A stretch of DNA of 64,000 nt. It comes from Arthrobacter gandavensis. Its GTDB lineage: Bacteria; Actinomycetota; Actinomycetes; Actinomycetales; Micrococcaceae. Every line of letters begins with the position of its first letter. The stretch's first letter is position 1. Below, in pieces: positions 18,682 through 27,172 of the stretch. The translations under genes and the position numbers were made by a program. The notes beneath the pieces are model-generated. The model did not search any database and was not told the origin of the DNA. It saw nothing but the letters and a program-made list of their open reading frames with translations. The DNA lies in the NCBI RefSeq assembly GCF_009192735.1, contig NZ_VTFU01000002.1, forward strand, positions 62,001 to 126,000. Reading direction: 5' to 3'.

Positions 18682-18990
18682 TCAGGGCTCGTCGGTTTTT
18701 TGGAACGTGGCCCACAGCCCGTAGGAGTGCATGGCCGCCGTGTCCCGCTCCGCGGATTCCCGGGAGCCCGTTGCCACCACCGATTTGCCCTGTTCGTGCA
18801 CTTCCATCATCAGCCGGTTCGCTTTGGCCTCGGAGTACCCGAAATAGCTGCGGAACACATAGCTGACATAGCTCATGAGATTGACCGGATCATTCCAAAC
18901 AATGACCACCCAGGGGACGTCACTGCTGACCAGCGACTCAGTCTCAGCGCGCTCGAGGGTGTCGGTTCCGGGCGCAGTGCTCAAAGTCAT
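18682..18990 (-). CDS. clpS: ATP-dependent Clp protease adaptor ClpS
   Basis: 102 residues, the usual length. The N-degron pocket is recognisable in VIVWNDPVNLMSYVSYVF (N33, D34, P35), with MEVHEQGKSVVATGSRESAE and the closing LWATFQKTD. ClpS delivers N-end-rule substrates to ClpA/ClpC-ClpP. A TACAAT box ends 7 bp before the ATG, and GGAG is only 2 nt from it, so a leaderless mRNA is likely. It is divergent from pncB. Confidence 0.96.
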   Translation of the reverse strand: MTLSTAPGTDTLERAETESLVSSDVPWVVIVWNDPVNLMSYVSYVFRSYFGYSEAKANRLMMEVHEQGKSVVATGSRESAERDTAAMHSYGLWATFQKTDEP

Positions 18991-18997
18991 GACTCCA

Positions 18998-19003
18998 ATT
19001 GTA
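18998..19003 (-). promoter_or_regulatory. -10 element for clpS, probable leaderless start
   Basis: TACAAT (minus strand) with exactly 7 bp to the clpS ATG. The distance places transcription initiation at the A of ATG. It lies in the 80-bp divergent clpS/pncB gap. Confidence 0.45.
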
Positions 19004-19070
19004 GGGTGGGCCCGGTAGCCAAACCGCCGGTTGCGGGCTTCTACTCAATAAGCGAACGGGAGATAGAGTT

Positions 19071-20402
19071 TTGACTGTGAACAGCACCAACGCTTGGCGC
19101 CAGCCCAATGCCGCCCTGTATACAGACCACTATGAGCTGACCATGCTGCAGGCCGCCCTGCACTCGGGCACAGCCTCCCGCCGCTCCGTGTTTGAGGTTT
19201 TCGGCCGGCGGCTGCCGGACGGGCGAAGGTACGGAGTCGTGGCCGGCACCGGCCGGATCCTTGAAGCCCTGGCCGCGTTCCGGTTCGACGACGACCAGCT
19301 GGCCTTCCTGGAAGACACCTCGGTGGTGGACGCCCCCACCCTGAAATGGCTTGCCGATTTCCGCTTCTCCGGAAACATCTTCGGCTACGCCGAGGGCGAG
19401 GCCTATTTCCCGCATTCCCCGATCCTGACCGTTGAATCCACCTTCGCCGAGGCCTGCATCCTGGAGACCCTCCTGCTGTCGGTCCTGAACCATGACAGCG
19501 CCATCGCATCGGCGGCATCCCGCATGGTCACCGCCGCCGGCGGACGGCCATGCGTCGAGATGGGTTCGCGCCGCACGCACGAGGAATCCGCGGTGGCCGC
19601 CGCCCGGGCGTCCATCATCGCCGGCTTCGACTCGACGTCGAACCTGGAGGCCGGGCGCCGCTACGGACTGAAGACCGTTGGCACCGCCGCCCACTCCTTC
19701 ACCCTGCTCCACGACAGCGAGGCCGACGCCTTCTCGGCGCAGGTCGGCTCCCTGGGCGCCGGCACCTCCCTGCTGGTGGATACGTACGACGTCGAGCAGG
19801 GCGTGCGCAACGCCGTCGCCGCCGCCGGGCGGGAGCTGGGCGGGGTACGGCTGGATTCCGGGGACCTGGTGGCCCAGGCCAAATGGGTGCGCGGGCTGCT
19901 GGATGACCTGGGCAACACCAGCACCCGGATCATGGTGACCTCGGATCTGGACGAATACGCCATTGCGGCGCTGGCCTCCGCACCGGTGGACGCGTACGGT
20001 GTGGGGACATCCCTGGTCACCGGGTCCGGCGCACCCACAGCCGGCCTGGTCTACAAACTGGTCAGCCGCGAGGACGACAACCACGAATTTGTCTCAGTGG
20101 CCAAGGCCGCCAAGAACAAAGCCTCCCGCGGGGGGCGCAAGTACGCACTGCGCCGACTGGATGAGCGCGGCACGGCCACCGCCGAGGTGATCGGCATTGG
20201 CCACCGCCCGCTCGACGACGGCGACGACCGTCCGCTGCTGGAGCAGTTTGTGGCCGACGGCGAGATCCTTCCCGGCTGGACCGGAGCCGCTGCCGTGGAC
20301 CGGGCCGCCAAGAGACATACGGATTCCCTCGCGGAACTGCCGACCTCGGTTAACCGCCTGCAGCGCGGAGAACCGGCCATCCCCACCGAATACGAGGAGT
20401 GA
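19071..20402 (+). CDS. pncB: Nicotinate phosphoribosyltransferase
   Basis: 443 residues. ALYTDHYELTMLQAAL, VFEVFGRRLPDGRRYGV, the phosphoribosylation-site region GSRRTHEESAV, IIAGFDSTSNLEAG and RLDSGDLVAQA match the family. It converts nicotinate and PRPP to nicotinate mononucleotide in NAD salvage, coupled to ATP hydrolysis. TTG 19071 is chosen because GGGAG lies about 8 nt upstream; GTG 19077 is the alternative. pncA follows after 2 bp, so one transcript carries both salvage steps. Confidence 0.96.
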   Translation: MTVNSTNAWRQPNAALYTDHYELTMLQAALHSGTASRRSVFEVFGRRLPDGRRYGVVAGTGRILEALAAFRFDDDQLAFLEDTSVVDAPTLKWLADFRFSGNIFGYAEGEAYFPHSPILTVESTFAEACILETLLLSVLNHDSAIASAASRMVTAAGGRPCVEMGSRRTHEESAVAAARASIIAGFDSTSNLEAGRRYGLKTVGTAAHSFTLLHDSEADAFSAQVGSLGAGTSLLVDTYDVEQGVRNAVAAAGRELGGVRLDSGDLVAQAKWVRGLLDDLGNTSTRIMVTSDLDEYAIAALASAPVDAYGVGTSLVTGSGAPTAGLVYKLVSREDDNHEFVSVAKAAKNKASRGGRKYALRRLDERGTATAEVIGIGHRPLDDGDDRPLLEQFVADGEILPGWTGAAAVDRAAKRHTDSLAELPTSVNRLQRGEPAIPTEYEE

Positions 20403-20404
20403 GA

Positions 20405-21028
20405 ATGACGCGCGCCCTGATTGTTGTCGATGTCCAGAACGACTTCTGCGAAGGAGGATCTCTCGCCGTTCCCGGCGGAACCGACACCGCCTCGGAAATC
20501 ACCGACTACATCGAAACGACCCTGGGCCGTTACGACGTGATTGCTGCCACACAGGACTGGCACATTGAGCCCGGCCCGCATTTCTCCGACACCCCGGATT
20601 ACAAGGACTCCTGGCCGGTGCACTGCGTCGCCGGCAGCACCGGCGCCAGCCTGCACCCGGATCTGGATGCCGAACACATTGACGCCTTCTTCCGCAAGGG
20701 ACAGTATGAAGCGGCGTACTCCGGCTTCGAAGGCGTGCTGGCCCCCGAAGACGAGGTTCCCACCGGCGACCTGGACGCTGCGGCAGTGCCGCCGGACCCG
20801 GCCGAGACCGTGAGCCTGGATGACTGGCTGCGCGAAAACGACGTCGAGGAAGTGGTGATCGTGGGCCTGGCCGCCGACTACTGCGTCCGCGCCACGGCCC
20901 TGGACGCCATTGCCGCAGGCTACGACACCTACGTGATCCCGGACCTGTGCCGCGGCATCGACCGCGCCGGAACCCGGGCTGCGCTGGCCGAGCTCGAAGA
21001 CGCCGGCGTGGAGCTGCTGGACCTGTAG
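20405..21028 (+). CDS. pncA: Nicotinamidase / pyrazinamidase
   Basis: 207-residue isochorismatase-fold enzyme with the full catalytic triad: D9 (VVDVQNDFCEGG), K98 (FRKGQYE) and C160 (GLAADYCVRAT). Metal ligands are D51, H53, H59 and H73. It deamidates nicotinamide to nicotinate, feeding PncB, and would activate pyrazinamide. Compared with the ~186-residue mycobacterial enzyme it carries about 20 extra residues, acidic and Pro-rich, between K98 and C160. A GGAG sits 5 nt before the ATG. Confidence 0.96.
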   Translation: MTRALIVVDVQNDFCEGGSLAVPGGTDTASEITDYIETTLGRYDVIAATQDWHIEPGPHFSDTPDYKDSWPVHCVAGSTGASLHPDLDAEHIDAFFRKGQYEAAYSGFEGVLAPEDEVPTGDLDAAAVPPDPAETVSLDDWLRENDVEEVVIVGLAADYCVRATALDAIAAGYDTYVIPDLCRGIDRAGTRAALAELEDAGVELLDL

Positions 21029-21045
21029 GCCCCGACCCCGAGACA

Positions 21046-21087
21046 GCAGAAACGGCAGTTCCCAGCGATGGGAACTGCCGTTTCTGC
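21046..21087 (+). terminator. Intrinsic terminator of pncB-pncA
   Basis: A perfect 19-bp stem (21046-21064 with 21069-21087), 4-nt loop, followed by cttttgc. It lies between pncA and the convergent helicase gene and may act in both directions. Confidence 0.88.
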
Positions 21088-21124
21088 CTTTTGCAGTGTC
21101 TTTCGCGAAGCCTGGAGACGCCGG

Positions 21125-22912
21125 CTACTTGCGGCCGATGAACCAGTCCTGCAGCTTCTTCAGCCGCTTGTTCAGCTGCTCCTCATTGGCCTGCGCCACC
21201 GGCGGTCCCCCGCAGATCCGGCGCAGCTCGCTGTGCACCACGCCGTGCGGCATGCCCGAGCGGGCGGACCATGCCGAGACGTTTTTCGCCAGCTCGCCGC
21301 GCAGCTCGGTCAGCCTGCGGTGGTCCATGACGGACGGCTCCGGCTCCGGAGCTGCAGCCGCCGGGGCCTTCCGTCCGCGGCGGGAGAGCTGGTCATGCTG
21401 GCGCTGGCGCAGCAGCACGCCCATCTGGTCAGCGTCCAGCAGCCCGGGAATGCCCAGGAAGTCCTGCTCCTCCTCGCTGCCCAGCGCGCCGCCGGTTCCA
21501 AACTCGCCGCCGTCAAACAGCACCCGGTCAAAGGACGCCTGGGACTCCAGTGCCTCGAACTTCTGCTTGGTCAGCGAGTCAGAGGCCTTTTCCTCCCGGT
21601 TGGCAGCCTCCATGAGGCTGTCCTCCAGTCCGAACCCTTCCTCTTCGAGGTGGTTGTCCGGCCGGTCCAGGGCATGGTCGCGTTCCATTTCCAGCTGGTT
21701 GGCCAGGGCCATCAGGTTTGGCACCGACGGCAGGAACACCGACGCCGTCTCACCGCGCTTGCGGGCACGCACGAACCGGCCCACCGCCTGGGCAAAGAAC
21801 AGCGGCGTGGCGGTGGAGGTGGCGTAGACCCCCACTGCCAGGCGGGGCACGTCCACGCCTTCGGACACCATGCGCACCGCGACCATCCACCGCTGCTCCC
21901 CCGCGGAGAACTCATCGATCTTGTCCGAGGCCTTCGCATCATCGGAGAGGATGACCGTTGGGGACTGCCCGGTGATCTTTTTCAGGGTGCCGGCATAGGC
22001 CCGGGCATCGTCGTGGTCCGTGGCAATCACCAGCCCGCCGGCGTCGGGCACGGCGCGCCGGACTTCGGACAACCGGCGGTCGGCCGCGGCGAGCACGGCC
22101 GGAATCCATTCACCGGTGGGGTTCAGCGCGGTGCGCCAGGCCTGGGCGGTGATGTCCTTGGTGACGGCTGCCTCGCCGAGGGACGCCGCCATCTCGTCTC
22201 CGGCGCTGGTGCGCCACCGCATCTGCCCGGAATAGGCCATGAACATGACCGGACGGACCACATGGTCCCGCAGCGCCTCGCCGTAGCCGTAGGTGTAGTC
22301 GGCCTTGGACCGGCGGATGCCGTCCCTGTCCGGCTCGTATTCCACGAACGGGATGGCGGCGGTGTCCGAGCGGAACGGCGTACCGGTCAGCGACAGCCGC
22401 TTGACCGCCGGTTCGAAGGCTTCCCGGATGCCGTCGCCCCAGGACAGGGCGTCCCCGCCGTGGTGGACCTCGTCCAGGATGACCAGGGTGCGGGCCGCTT
22501 CGGTCTTCGCGCGGTGCAGCATGGGTTTGGAGGCCACCTGCGCGTAGGTGACGGCAACGCCAATGAAGCCGTCACCGTGCCGGCCGTCGGCGTTCTTGAA
22601 ATTCGGATCCAGCGCCAGGCCAACCTTGGCGGCGGCGTCGGCCCACTGGCGCTTGAGGTGGTCCGTGGGCGCCACGACGGTGATGCGCTTGACGATCCCG
22701 CGGTCCACCAGTTCAGTGGCGACGCGCAGGGCGAAGGTGGTTTTACCGGCGCCGGGGGTGGCGACGGCAAGGAAATCGGCCGAGTCTTTGGCGAAAAACT
22801 TTTCGAGGGCTTCAGCCTGCCACTGGCGCAGCTTGGGGGCGGTGCCCCATGCGGCTCGTTCCGGATAGGCGGGCGGCAGGGCCGGTCCGCCGAAGAGGGT
22901 GTCTGGGCTCAC
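21125..22912 (-). CDS. DEAD/DEAH-box superfamily 2 helicase
   Basis: 595 residues. Domain 1 has a Q-motif-like KLRQWQAEALEKFF, Walker A ATPGAGKTTFALRVA (~residue 57) and motif II ILDEVHHG; domain 2 has LVIATDHDDARAYA, VSEGVDVPRLAVGVYAT and FFAQAVGRFVRAR. The architecture resembles UvrB/XPB-like restriction-type helicases (type III res subunit fold). Starting at GTG 22912 it overlaps the MFS stop by 4 bp (GTGA); the frame runs on upstream but only as a shadow of the MFS gene. No nuclease or specificity partner adjoins it, so the substrate is unknown. Confidence 0.92.
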   Translation of the reverse strand: MSPDTLFGGPALPPAYPERAAWGTAPKLRQWQAEALEKFFAKDSADFLAVATPGAGKTTFALRVATELVDRGIVKRITVVAPTDHLKRQWADAAAKVGLALDPNFKNADGRHGDGFIGVAVTYAQVASKPMLHRAKTEAARTLVILDEVHHGGDALSWGDGIREAFEPAVKRLSLTGTPFRSDTAAIPFVEYEPDRDGIRRSKADYTYGYGEALRDHVVRPVMFMAYSGQMRWRTSAGDEMAASLGEAAVTKDITAQAWRTALNPTGEWIPAVLAAADRRLSEVRRAVPDAGGLVIATDHDDARAYAGTLKKITGQSPTVILSDDAKASDKIDEFSAGEQRWMVAVRMVSEGVDVPRLAVGVYATSTATPLFFAQAVGRFVRARKRGETASVFLPSVPNLMALANQLEMERDHALDRPDNHLEEEGFGLEDSLMEAANREEKASDSLTKQKFEALESQASFDRVLFDGGEFGTGGALGSEEEQDFLGIPGLLDADQMGVLLRQRQHDQLSRRGRKAPAAAAPEPEPSVMDHRRLTELRGELAKNVSAWSARSGMPHGVVHSELRRICGGPPVAQANEEQLNKRLKKLQDWFIGRK

Positions 22913-24330
22913 GCTGTGAACGGCACCTTTCCTGTGTTCGGGGTAACTATTGCACTGCGGGCACCGGAGACAATCCCCAGGCACGCAAAGACGGCCAGGA
23001 CAAGCCACATGACGCTGAATACGCCGTTCTGTCCGGAAGCGGCGGGGTCCTGCAGCAGGGCAAAGAGAATCCCTGCCACGGTGGTTCCCGCAACGGCTCC
23101 GACCTGGTCGGAAATTTGGAGGGACGCGGAATTGCGTCCCCGGTCCGCGGAGGTGGACAGTGCCAGCACCATCACTGAGGTGCTGGAGAGGGCCAGGCCC
23201 ATGGCTGCGCCCGCGAAGGTCCACACCGCCACGATGACCCAAAAGGGAACCGAGGGCGATGCAAGCAGCCCAATTCCTCCCACTGCCGCGGTCAGCATGG
23301 ACGCGCCAATCACCAGGAGACGGTGACGGCGCCCGCCGGCACGTGCCTGCAGGAAGGAACCCACAGCCCAGCCTACCGCCCCGGCGGTGAGCGCCAGTCC
23401 GGCAGTGGCCGGCTCCACACCGTGCGTGGCAAGGACCATGAGCGGCAGGAAGGCTTCCGCGGCCACGAATCCGGCACTGAGCAGCCCGCGCGTGGCGATC
23501 ACGCTTGGCAGTCCCCGGGCAAGACGGAGCGTCCCCGAAGGCAGCAGGCGTCCCAGCGCAATTCCGGCGGCTCCGGCGGCAACTGCCGCGGCGGTCCACA
23601 GCAGCACCGGCGACGACGGAGCGTCGGCCGCCTCATTGCCGGCCCACTGGGCGACGAAGACGGCGGCAGCCAGCACGCTGCCCCACGCCGCCCGCCGCCG
23701 TCCCAGGGCAGGATCGACAGCGAGGCTCTCCGGCGCTCCGAGGGAACGGACCCGCGGCCACACCATGAGACCGGCGACGAGCACGATGGGAATCACGGCG
23801 GCGAAGACCCACCGCCAGCTCACGTACTGCGCCAGCAGCCCGGCCGCGAGGGGACCCACCATGGACGGCAGGATCCATGCCGCGGCGAGCCAGCCGAAGA
23901 GCACGGGCTGGAGCGCCGAGGGGTAGATCTCGCCGATGATCACGTACACGGCCACAATCATGGCGCCGCCGCCCAGACCGGACACGGCCCGGCCCGCGGT
24001 GACGATCCAGAACTCGCCGGCCATGGCTGAAAGCACCAGTCCGGCGGTCATCAGGGCCATGCCGGCGGCGAGCGAGGGCAGCGGCCCCTGGACGTCGCAC
24101 CGGCTGCCGGCCACCACGGTGCCCAGCAGCGATGCGGTGAGGAACATCGAGAACGCCAGGCCGTAGCCGGCGCCGGCCGACAGTTCCTCCGCCACCACGG
24201 GCATCGCCGTCGTCACCGCCATCGCTTCAAAAGCGGAACAGGTGATGATCGCCAGGATGCCCAGCGTGAGGGCCCGGTACGCGGAAGAAAGCGGGCCGGC
24301 GGAGCGCGGCTGCGCGGATGAACCGCTCAT
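22909..24330 (-). CDS. MFS transporter, drug-resistance type
   Basis: 473 residues with about 12-14 transmembrane segments. ITCSAFEAMAVTTAMPVVAEEL in TM1 resembles the DHA2/EmrB group, and AVSGLGGGAMIVAVYVIIGEIYP carries the motif-C-like glycines. Inner-membrane proton antiporter, substrate unknown. Its stop overlaps the start of the helicase, so translation is probably coupled; the functional link is unclear. DUF3039 lies 13 bp upstream, so the three genes may form one operon. Confidence 0.9.
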   Translation of the reverse strand: MSGSSAQPRSAGPLSSAYRALTLGILAIITCSAFEAMAVTTAMPVVAEELSAGAGYGLAFSMFLTASLLGTVVAGSRCDVQGPLPSLAAGMALMTAGLVLSAMAGEFWIVTAGRAVSGLGGGAMIVAVYVIIGEIYPSALQPVLFGWLAAAWILPSMVGPLAAGLLAQYVSWRWVFAAVIPIVLVAGLMVWPRVRSLGAPESLAVDPALGRRRAAWGSVLAAAVFVAQWAGNEAADAPSSPVLLWTAAAVAAGAAGIALGRLLPSGTLRLARGLPSVIATRGLLSAGFVAAEAFLPLMVLATHGVEPATAGLALTAGAVGWAVGSFLQARAGGRRHRLLVIGASMLTAAVGGIGLLASPSVPFWVIVAVWTFAGAAMGLALSSTSVMVLALSTSADRGRNSASLQISDQVGAVAGTTVAGILFALLQDPAASGQNGVFSVMWLVLAVFACLGIVSGARSAIVTPNTGKVPFTA

Positions 24331-24343
24331 GGACGCGCGGAAA

Positions 24344-24646
24344 TTACTTGCCGCCGTCCTTGGGCGCGCTTAGACCGTCGTAAATTTCCTTGCAGGTGGG
24401 GCACACAGGAAACTTTTTGGGATCCCGGCCCGGGGTCCACACCTTGCCGCAAAGGGCGATCACCGGTTCGCCGGAAAGCGCCGACTCCATGATCTTTTCC
24501 TTGCGGACGTAATGGGCAAACCGCTCGCTGTCGCCGGGTTCTGTGTACTCGCGCTGCTCTTCGCGCTCGATGACGGCGGTGGAACCGCCGCCGTCGTCCA
24601 AGCGGCGGGCAGGGTCATTTTCGAAAGGATCGGGAGGCAGACTCAT
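24344..24646 (-). CDS. DUF3039 family protein (zinc-ribbon-like)
   Basis: 100 residues. The C-terminal half carries ALCGKVWTPGRDPKKFPVCPTCKEIYDGL, with C-x(16)-CPTC likely binding zinc, preceded by EPGDSERFAHYVRKEKIMESALSG. This matches the actinobacterial DUF3039 family, of unknown function. ATG 24646 is chosen: a TAAGAT -10-like box ends 7 bp upstream, fitting a leaderless mRNA; an in-frame ATG at 24655 overlaps that box. Confidence 0.88.
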   Translation of the reverse strand: MSLPPDPFENDPARRLDDGGGSTAVIEREEQREYTEPGDSERFAHYVRKEKIMESALSGEPVIALCGKVWTPGRDPKKFPVCPTCKEIYDGLSAPKDGGK

Positions 24647-24653
24647 GGTTCCC

Positions 24654-24659
24654 ATCTTA
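24654..24659 (-). promoter_or_regulatory. -10 element for the DUF3039 gene, probable leaderless start
   Basis: TAAGAT on the minus strand lies exactly 7 bp before ATG 24646. No strong ribosome-binding site is present, so transcription probably begins at the start codon. Confidence 0.45.
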
Positions 24660-24674
24660 GTACGCGGGGAGTTC

Positions 24675-24700
24675 CCGGGCCGGTCAGCTGACCGGCCCGG
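24675..24700. terminator. Perfect 26-bp palindrome after the ABC permease gene
   Basis: The 26 bases are perfectly self-complementary (arms up to 13 bp, centred on agct) and begin 2 bp after the permease stop on the minus strand. It can fold into a GC-rich hairpin and is placed as a terminator, but no T-tract follows. It also lies just upstream of the DUF3039 promoter, so an operator role is possible. Confidence 0.5.
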
Positions 24701-24702
24701 CG

Positions 24703-26277
24703 TCATTTGTGCACGGACACCGCGGCCAGCAGTTCCGGGGCCCTGCGGTCCAGCCACCGTCCGCCAATTCGGATTCCGGCCACCAGCAGTCCGGCGCCGA
24801 GCAGCACGCCGCCTATCAGGGTCAGCCAGTCCCAGAGCGGGTTCTCGGTCAGCAGCGCCGCAAGCGCCAGGGCCAGCACCGGCAGCACGATCACGATCTG
24901 CGCCAGCATGCCCAGGCCCTGAACGAGCATGGTCCGGCCGCCGGAACCGGGCGGAGTCTTGAAGGCGTTCTCCCCCGGCAGCGGGACGTTGTAGGTGTAG
25001 CGTGCCGACACGACGGCGGAGAGGCCGAACCCGCCCAGCAGGATGGCCAGGGACACCCCGAGAATCACCGGGATCAGGTCCTCTTCCCCCAGCACCAGGC
25101 ATGGCACCACCGCAGCCAGGACCGTCACCGGGAGCGCGAAAACGCCGCAGGCAATCACGCGTCCGGCCCGGTCCGCGGCACCGGAAACACCTGTGCTGAC
25201 GTGCAGGGCAAAGGCCGTGTTGTCATACGAGACATCGGCGGAGATGCCAAAGGCGAGCAGGTAGCCCAGCAGCGGTCCCGCAAACAGCAGCAGCGTTGGG
25301 CCGCTGCCCTCCTGGGTCCCGAAGAACACCATGAGGACCAGCAGCAGCGGAATGATCAGCAGGGACGCACCGTAGCGCGGGTCCCGGATCCAATACGTCA
25401 GTGACCGGGCGGCCACGGCACCGGTGGGTGTCGCCGGGAAGAGGGCAAAGAACCCGAGCTTTCCGCCCTTGCGCCGGGGACCGGCATTATGCGGCGGAGT
25501 GACCAGCGCCCGTACCAGCAGCACTTTCCAGGCCCAGACCAGCACGGCCAGGAAGGCGGCGGCGATGGCCAGTTTGGCGGCGGCTGCTCCCGGCTGGTTC
25601 AGCGCCACGTCACCGGGCACCGCCCACGCTGCTCCCAGCGGAGTCCAGGACAACGTGCGGGCCAGTGCGGGCAGATAGTCTTGGGCACTGCTGATGCCCG
25701 AACTGATGCCGGCAATCATTGGGCCGAGCAGCATCAGGGGAATGATCGCCACCAGGCCGGAGATGTCCTTGAACCGGCGCGAAGAGGCCAGCGAAGTGCT
25801 CGCGGCCACCAGGACCCGGGCCGCTATGAAGCAGGTGAACACCGCGATGAGCGCTGACACCAGGCCGGCTGCCAGCGCCGCGGGGTTCCGCCACCACACG
25901 GCGGCAGCGCCCAGCGCCGCCAGCAGCGTCATGACGCCGGGGATGCCGATGAGTCCGCCCAGCGCCAGGCCGGCCAGGAGCTTGGGCAGGGGAACGGCGA
26001 AGGTCACGAACCGCGCCGGGTCCAGGGTCAGGTCGACGCCGGTGGCCAGGATGGGGATCAGCGCCCATCCCAGCACTGCCGCGGCGCCGGCGAGGACCGT
26101 GACCGTGCGGGCCAGCTCCGGGTCGTTGATGCTCAGGAAGAACAGGCCGGTGTACAGCAGGGCGAGCATGCCCAAGCCGTAGAGCGCCCCGAAGGCGAGA
26201 CCGACAATCTGCCACGGGCTCCGGCGCAGGGAGTTGCGGAGCAGGAGCAGCTTGAGCCTTAGGAGGTCCGCAACCAT
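24703..26277 (-). CDS. ABC-2 type exporter permease
   Basis: 524-residue membrane protein with about 12 hydrophobic segments in two similar halves: FGALYGLGMLALLYTGLFFLS near the start and an ALALAALLTENPLWDWLTLIGGVLLGAGLL segment near the end. It begins with the amphipathic basic stretch LLRLKLLLLRNSLRRSPWQ typical of ABC-2 permeases. It overlaps the ATPase gene by 19 bp, so the pair forms a two-gene exporter. Substrate unknown. Confidence 0.88.
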   Translation of the reverse strand: MVADLLRLKLLLLRNSLRRSPWQIVGLAFGALYGLGMLALLYTGLFFLSINDPELARTVTVLAGAAAVLGWALIPILATGVDLTLDPARFVTFAVPLPKLLAGLALGGLIGIPGVMTLLAALGAAAVWWRNPAALAAGLVSALIAVFTCFIAARVLVAASTSLASSRRFKDISGLVAIIPLMLLGPMIAGISSGISSAQDYLPALARTLSWTPLGAAWAVPGDVALNQPGAAAAKLAIAAAFLAVLVWAWKVLLVRALVTPPHNAGPRRKGGKLGFFALFPATPTGAVAARSLTYWIRDPRYGASLLIIPLLLVLMVFFGTQEGSGPTLLLFAGPLLGYLLAFGISADVSYDNTAFALHVSTGVSGAADRAGRVIACGVFALPVTVLAAVVPCLVLGEEDLIPVILGVSLAILLGGFGLSAVVSARYTYNVPLPGENAFKTPPGSGGRTMLVQGLGMLAQIVIVLPVLALALAALLTENPLWDWLTLIGGVLLGAGLLVAGIRIGGRWLDRRAPELLAAVSVHK

Positions 26278-27053
26278 GGCAGGCCCTCCGAGTGTGTGCG
26301 TCCGCCCACCAGCTGCACAAAACGCTCTTCCAGGCTCTCCCCGGCGCGGACCTCGTCCACCGTGCCGGCGGCGAGGAGGTTGCCGCCGGAGACCACCGCA
26401 ACGTGGTCACACATGCGCTGGACCAGGTCCATGACGTGGCTGGAGACGATCACCGTGCCGCCGGATCCCACGTAGCCCGAGAGGATATCCCGGATGTTCG
26501 CGGCGGAAACCGGGTCCACCGCTTCGAACGGCTCGTCGAGCACCAGCAGCCGGGGTGCGTGGATCAGCGCCGAGGCGAGGGCGATTTTTTTGGTCATGCC
26601 CGCGGAGTAGTCCACCACCAGGGTGCCTGCGTCATTGGTCAGGTCCATGGCCTCGAGAAGGTCTTTCACGCGTCCGGCGACGGTGTCGCGGTCCATGCCG
26701 CGCAGCAGGCCGGAGTAGGTGACCAGCTGCTCGCCGGTGAGCCGGTCGAAGAGCCGGACCCCGTCAGGCAGCACACCCATGAGCCGTTTGGCCTTGAGTG
26801 GTTCGGCCCAGACATCTGTTCCGTGCACCCACACCTGTCCGTGTTCGGGGCGCAGCAGGCCCGTGGCCATGGAAAGCATGGTGGTCTTACCCGCACCGTT
26901 GGGTCCGACGAGGCCGTAGAAGGACCCGGCCGGGACGTCCAGGCTGATCCCGTTCACCGCAATCTTTTCCCCAAAGCGCTTTCCGAGACCGCGGACGGCC
27001 AGCGCGGGAGCAGTCGGAACAGCCGGAGTTTCAGGAAACGCAGAGTTCGTCAT
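26259..27053 (-). CDS. ABC transporter ATP-binding protein
   Basis: 264 residues. Walker A GLVGPNGAGKTTMLSMATG, signature VDYSAGMTKKIALASALI (the YSxGM variant usual for ABC-2 exporters), Walker B RLLVLDEPFEAVDP and switch histidine in VIVSSHVMDLV. ATG 27053 is chosen from the MTNSAF start. It energises the permease encoded by the overlapping downstream gene. Confidence 0.95.
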   Translation of the reverse strand: MTNSAFPETPAVPTAPALAVRGLGKRFGEKIAVNGISLDVPAGSFYGLVGPNGAGKTTMLSMATGLLRPEHGQVWVHGTDVWAEPLKAKRLMGVLPDGVRLFDRLTGEQLVTYSGLLRGMDRDTVAGRVKDLLEAMDLTNDAGTLVVDYSAGMTKKIALASALIHAPRLLVLDEPFEAVDPVSAANIRDILSGYVGSGGTVIVSSHVMDLVQRMCDHVAVVSGGNLLAAGTVDEVRAGESLEERFVQLVGGRTHSEGLPWLRTS

Positions 27054-27172
27054 GTCAGCACCACTTTCGTCATGCTCCAAAAATACCTCTGCATGCCACG
27101 GCCCGGATCGGCCGGAAGGACCAGAATCCCCGGCAGCCGCCCCGGGCAGCGGCGGAAAACCCGCCGCGGGGA

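Noticed and set aside
21068-23326. 752-codon plus-strand frame opposite the helicase
   Set aside because: It is Gly/His/Arg-rich with no domain, while the helicase motifs on the minus strand are complete.
22913-23599. Upstream extension of the helicase frame
   Set aside because: It lies inside the MFS gene and is not conserved helicase sequence; GTG 22912 with GTGA overlap explains the start.
26580-26640. ABC signature YSAGM in place of LSGGQ as a defect
   Set aside because: This variant is normal for ABC-2 exporter ATPases, so it is not evidence of inactivation.
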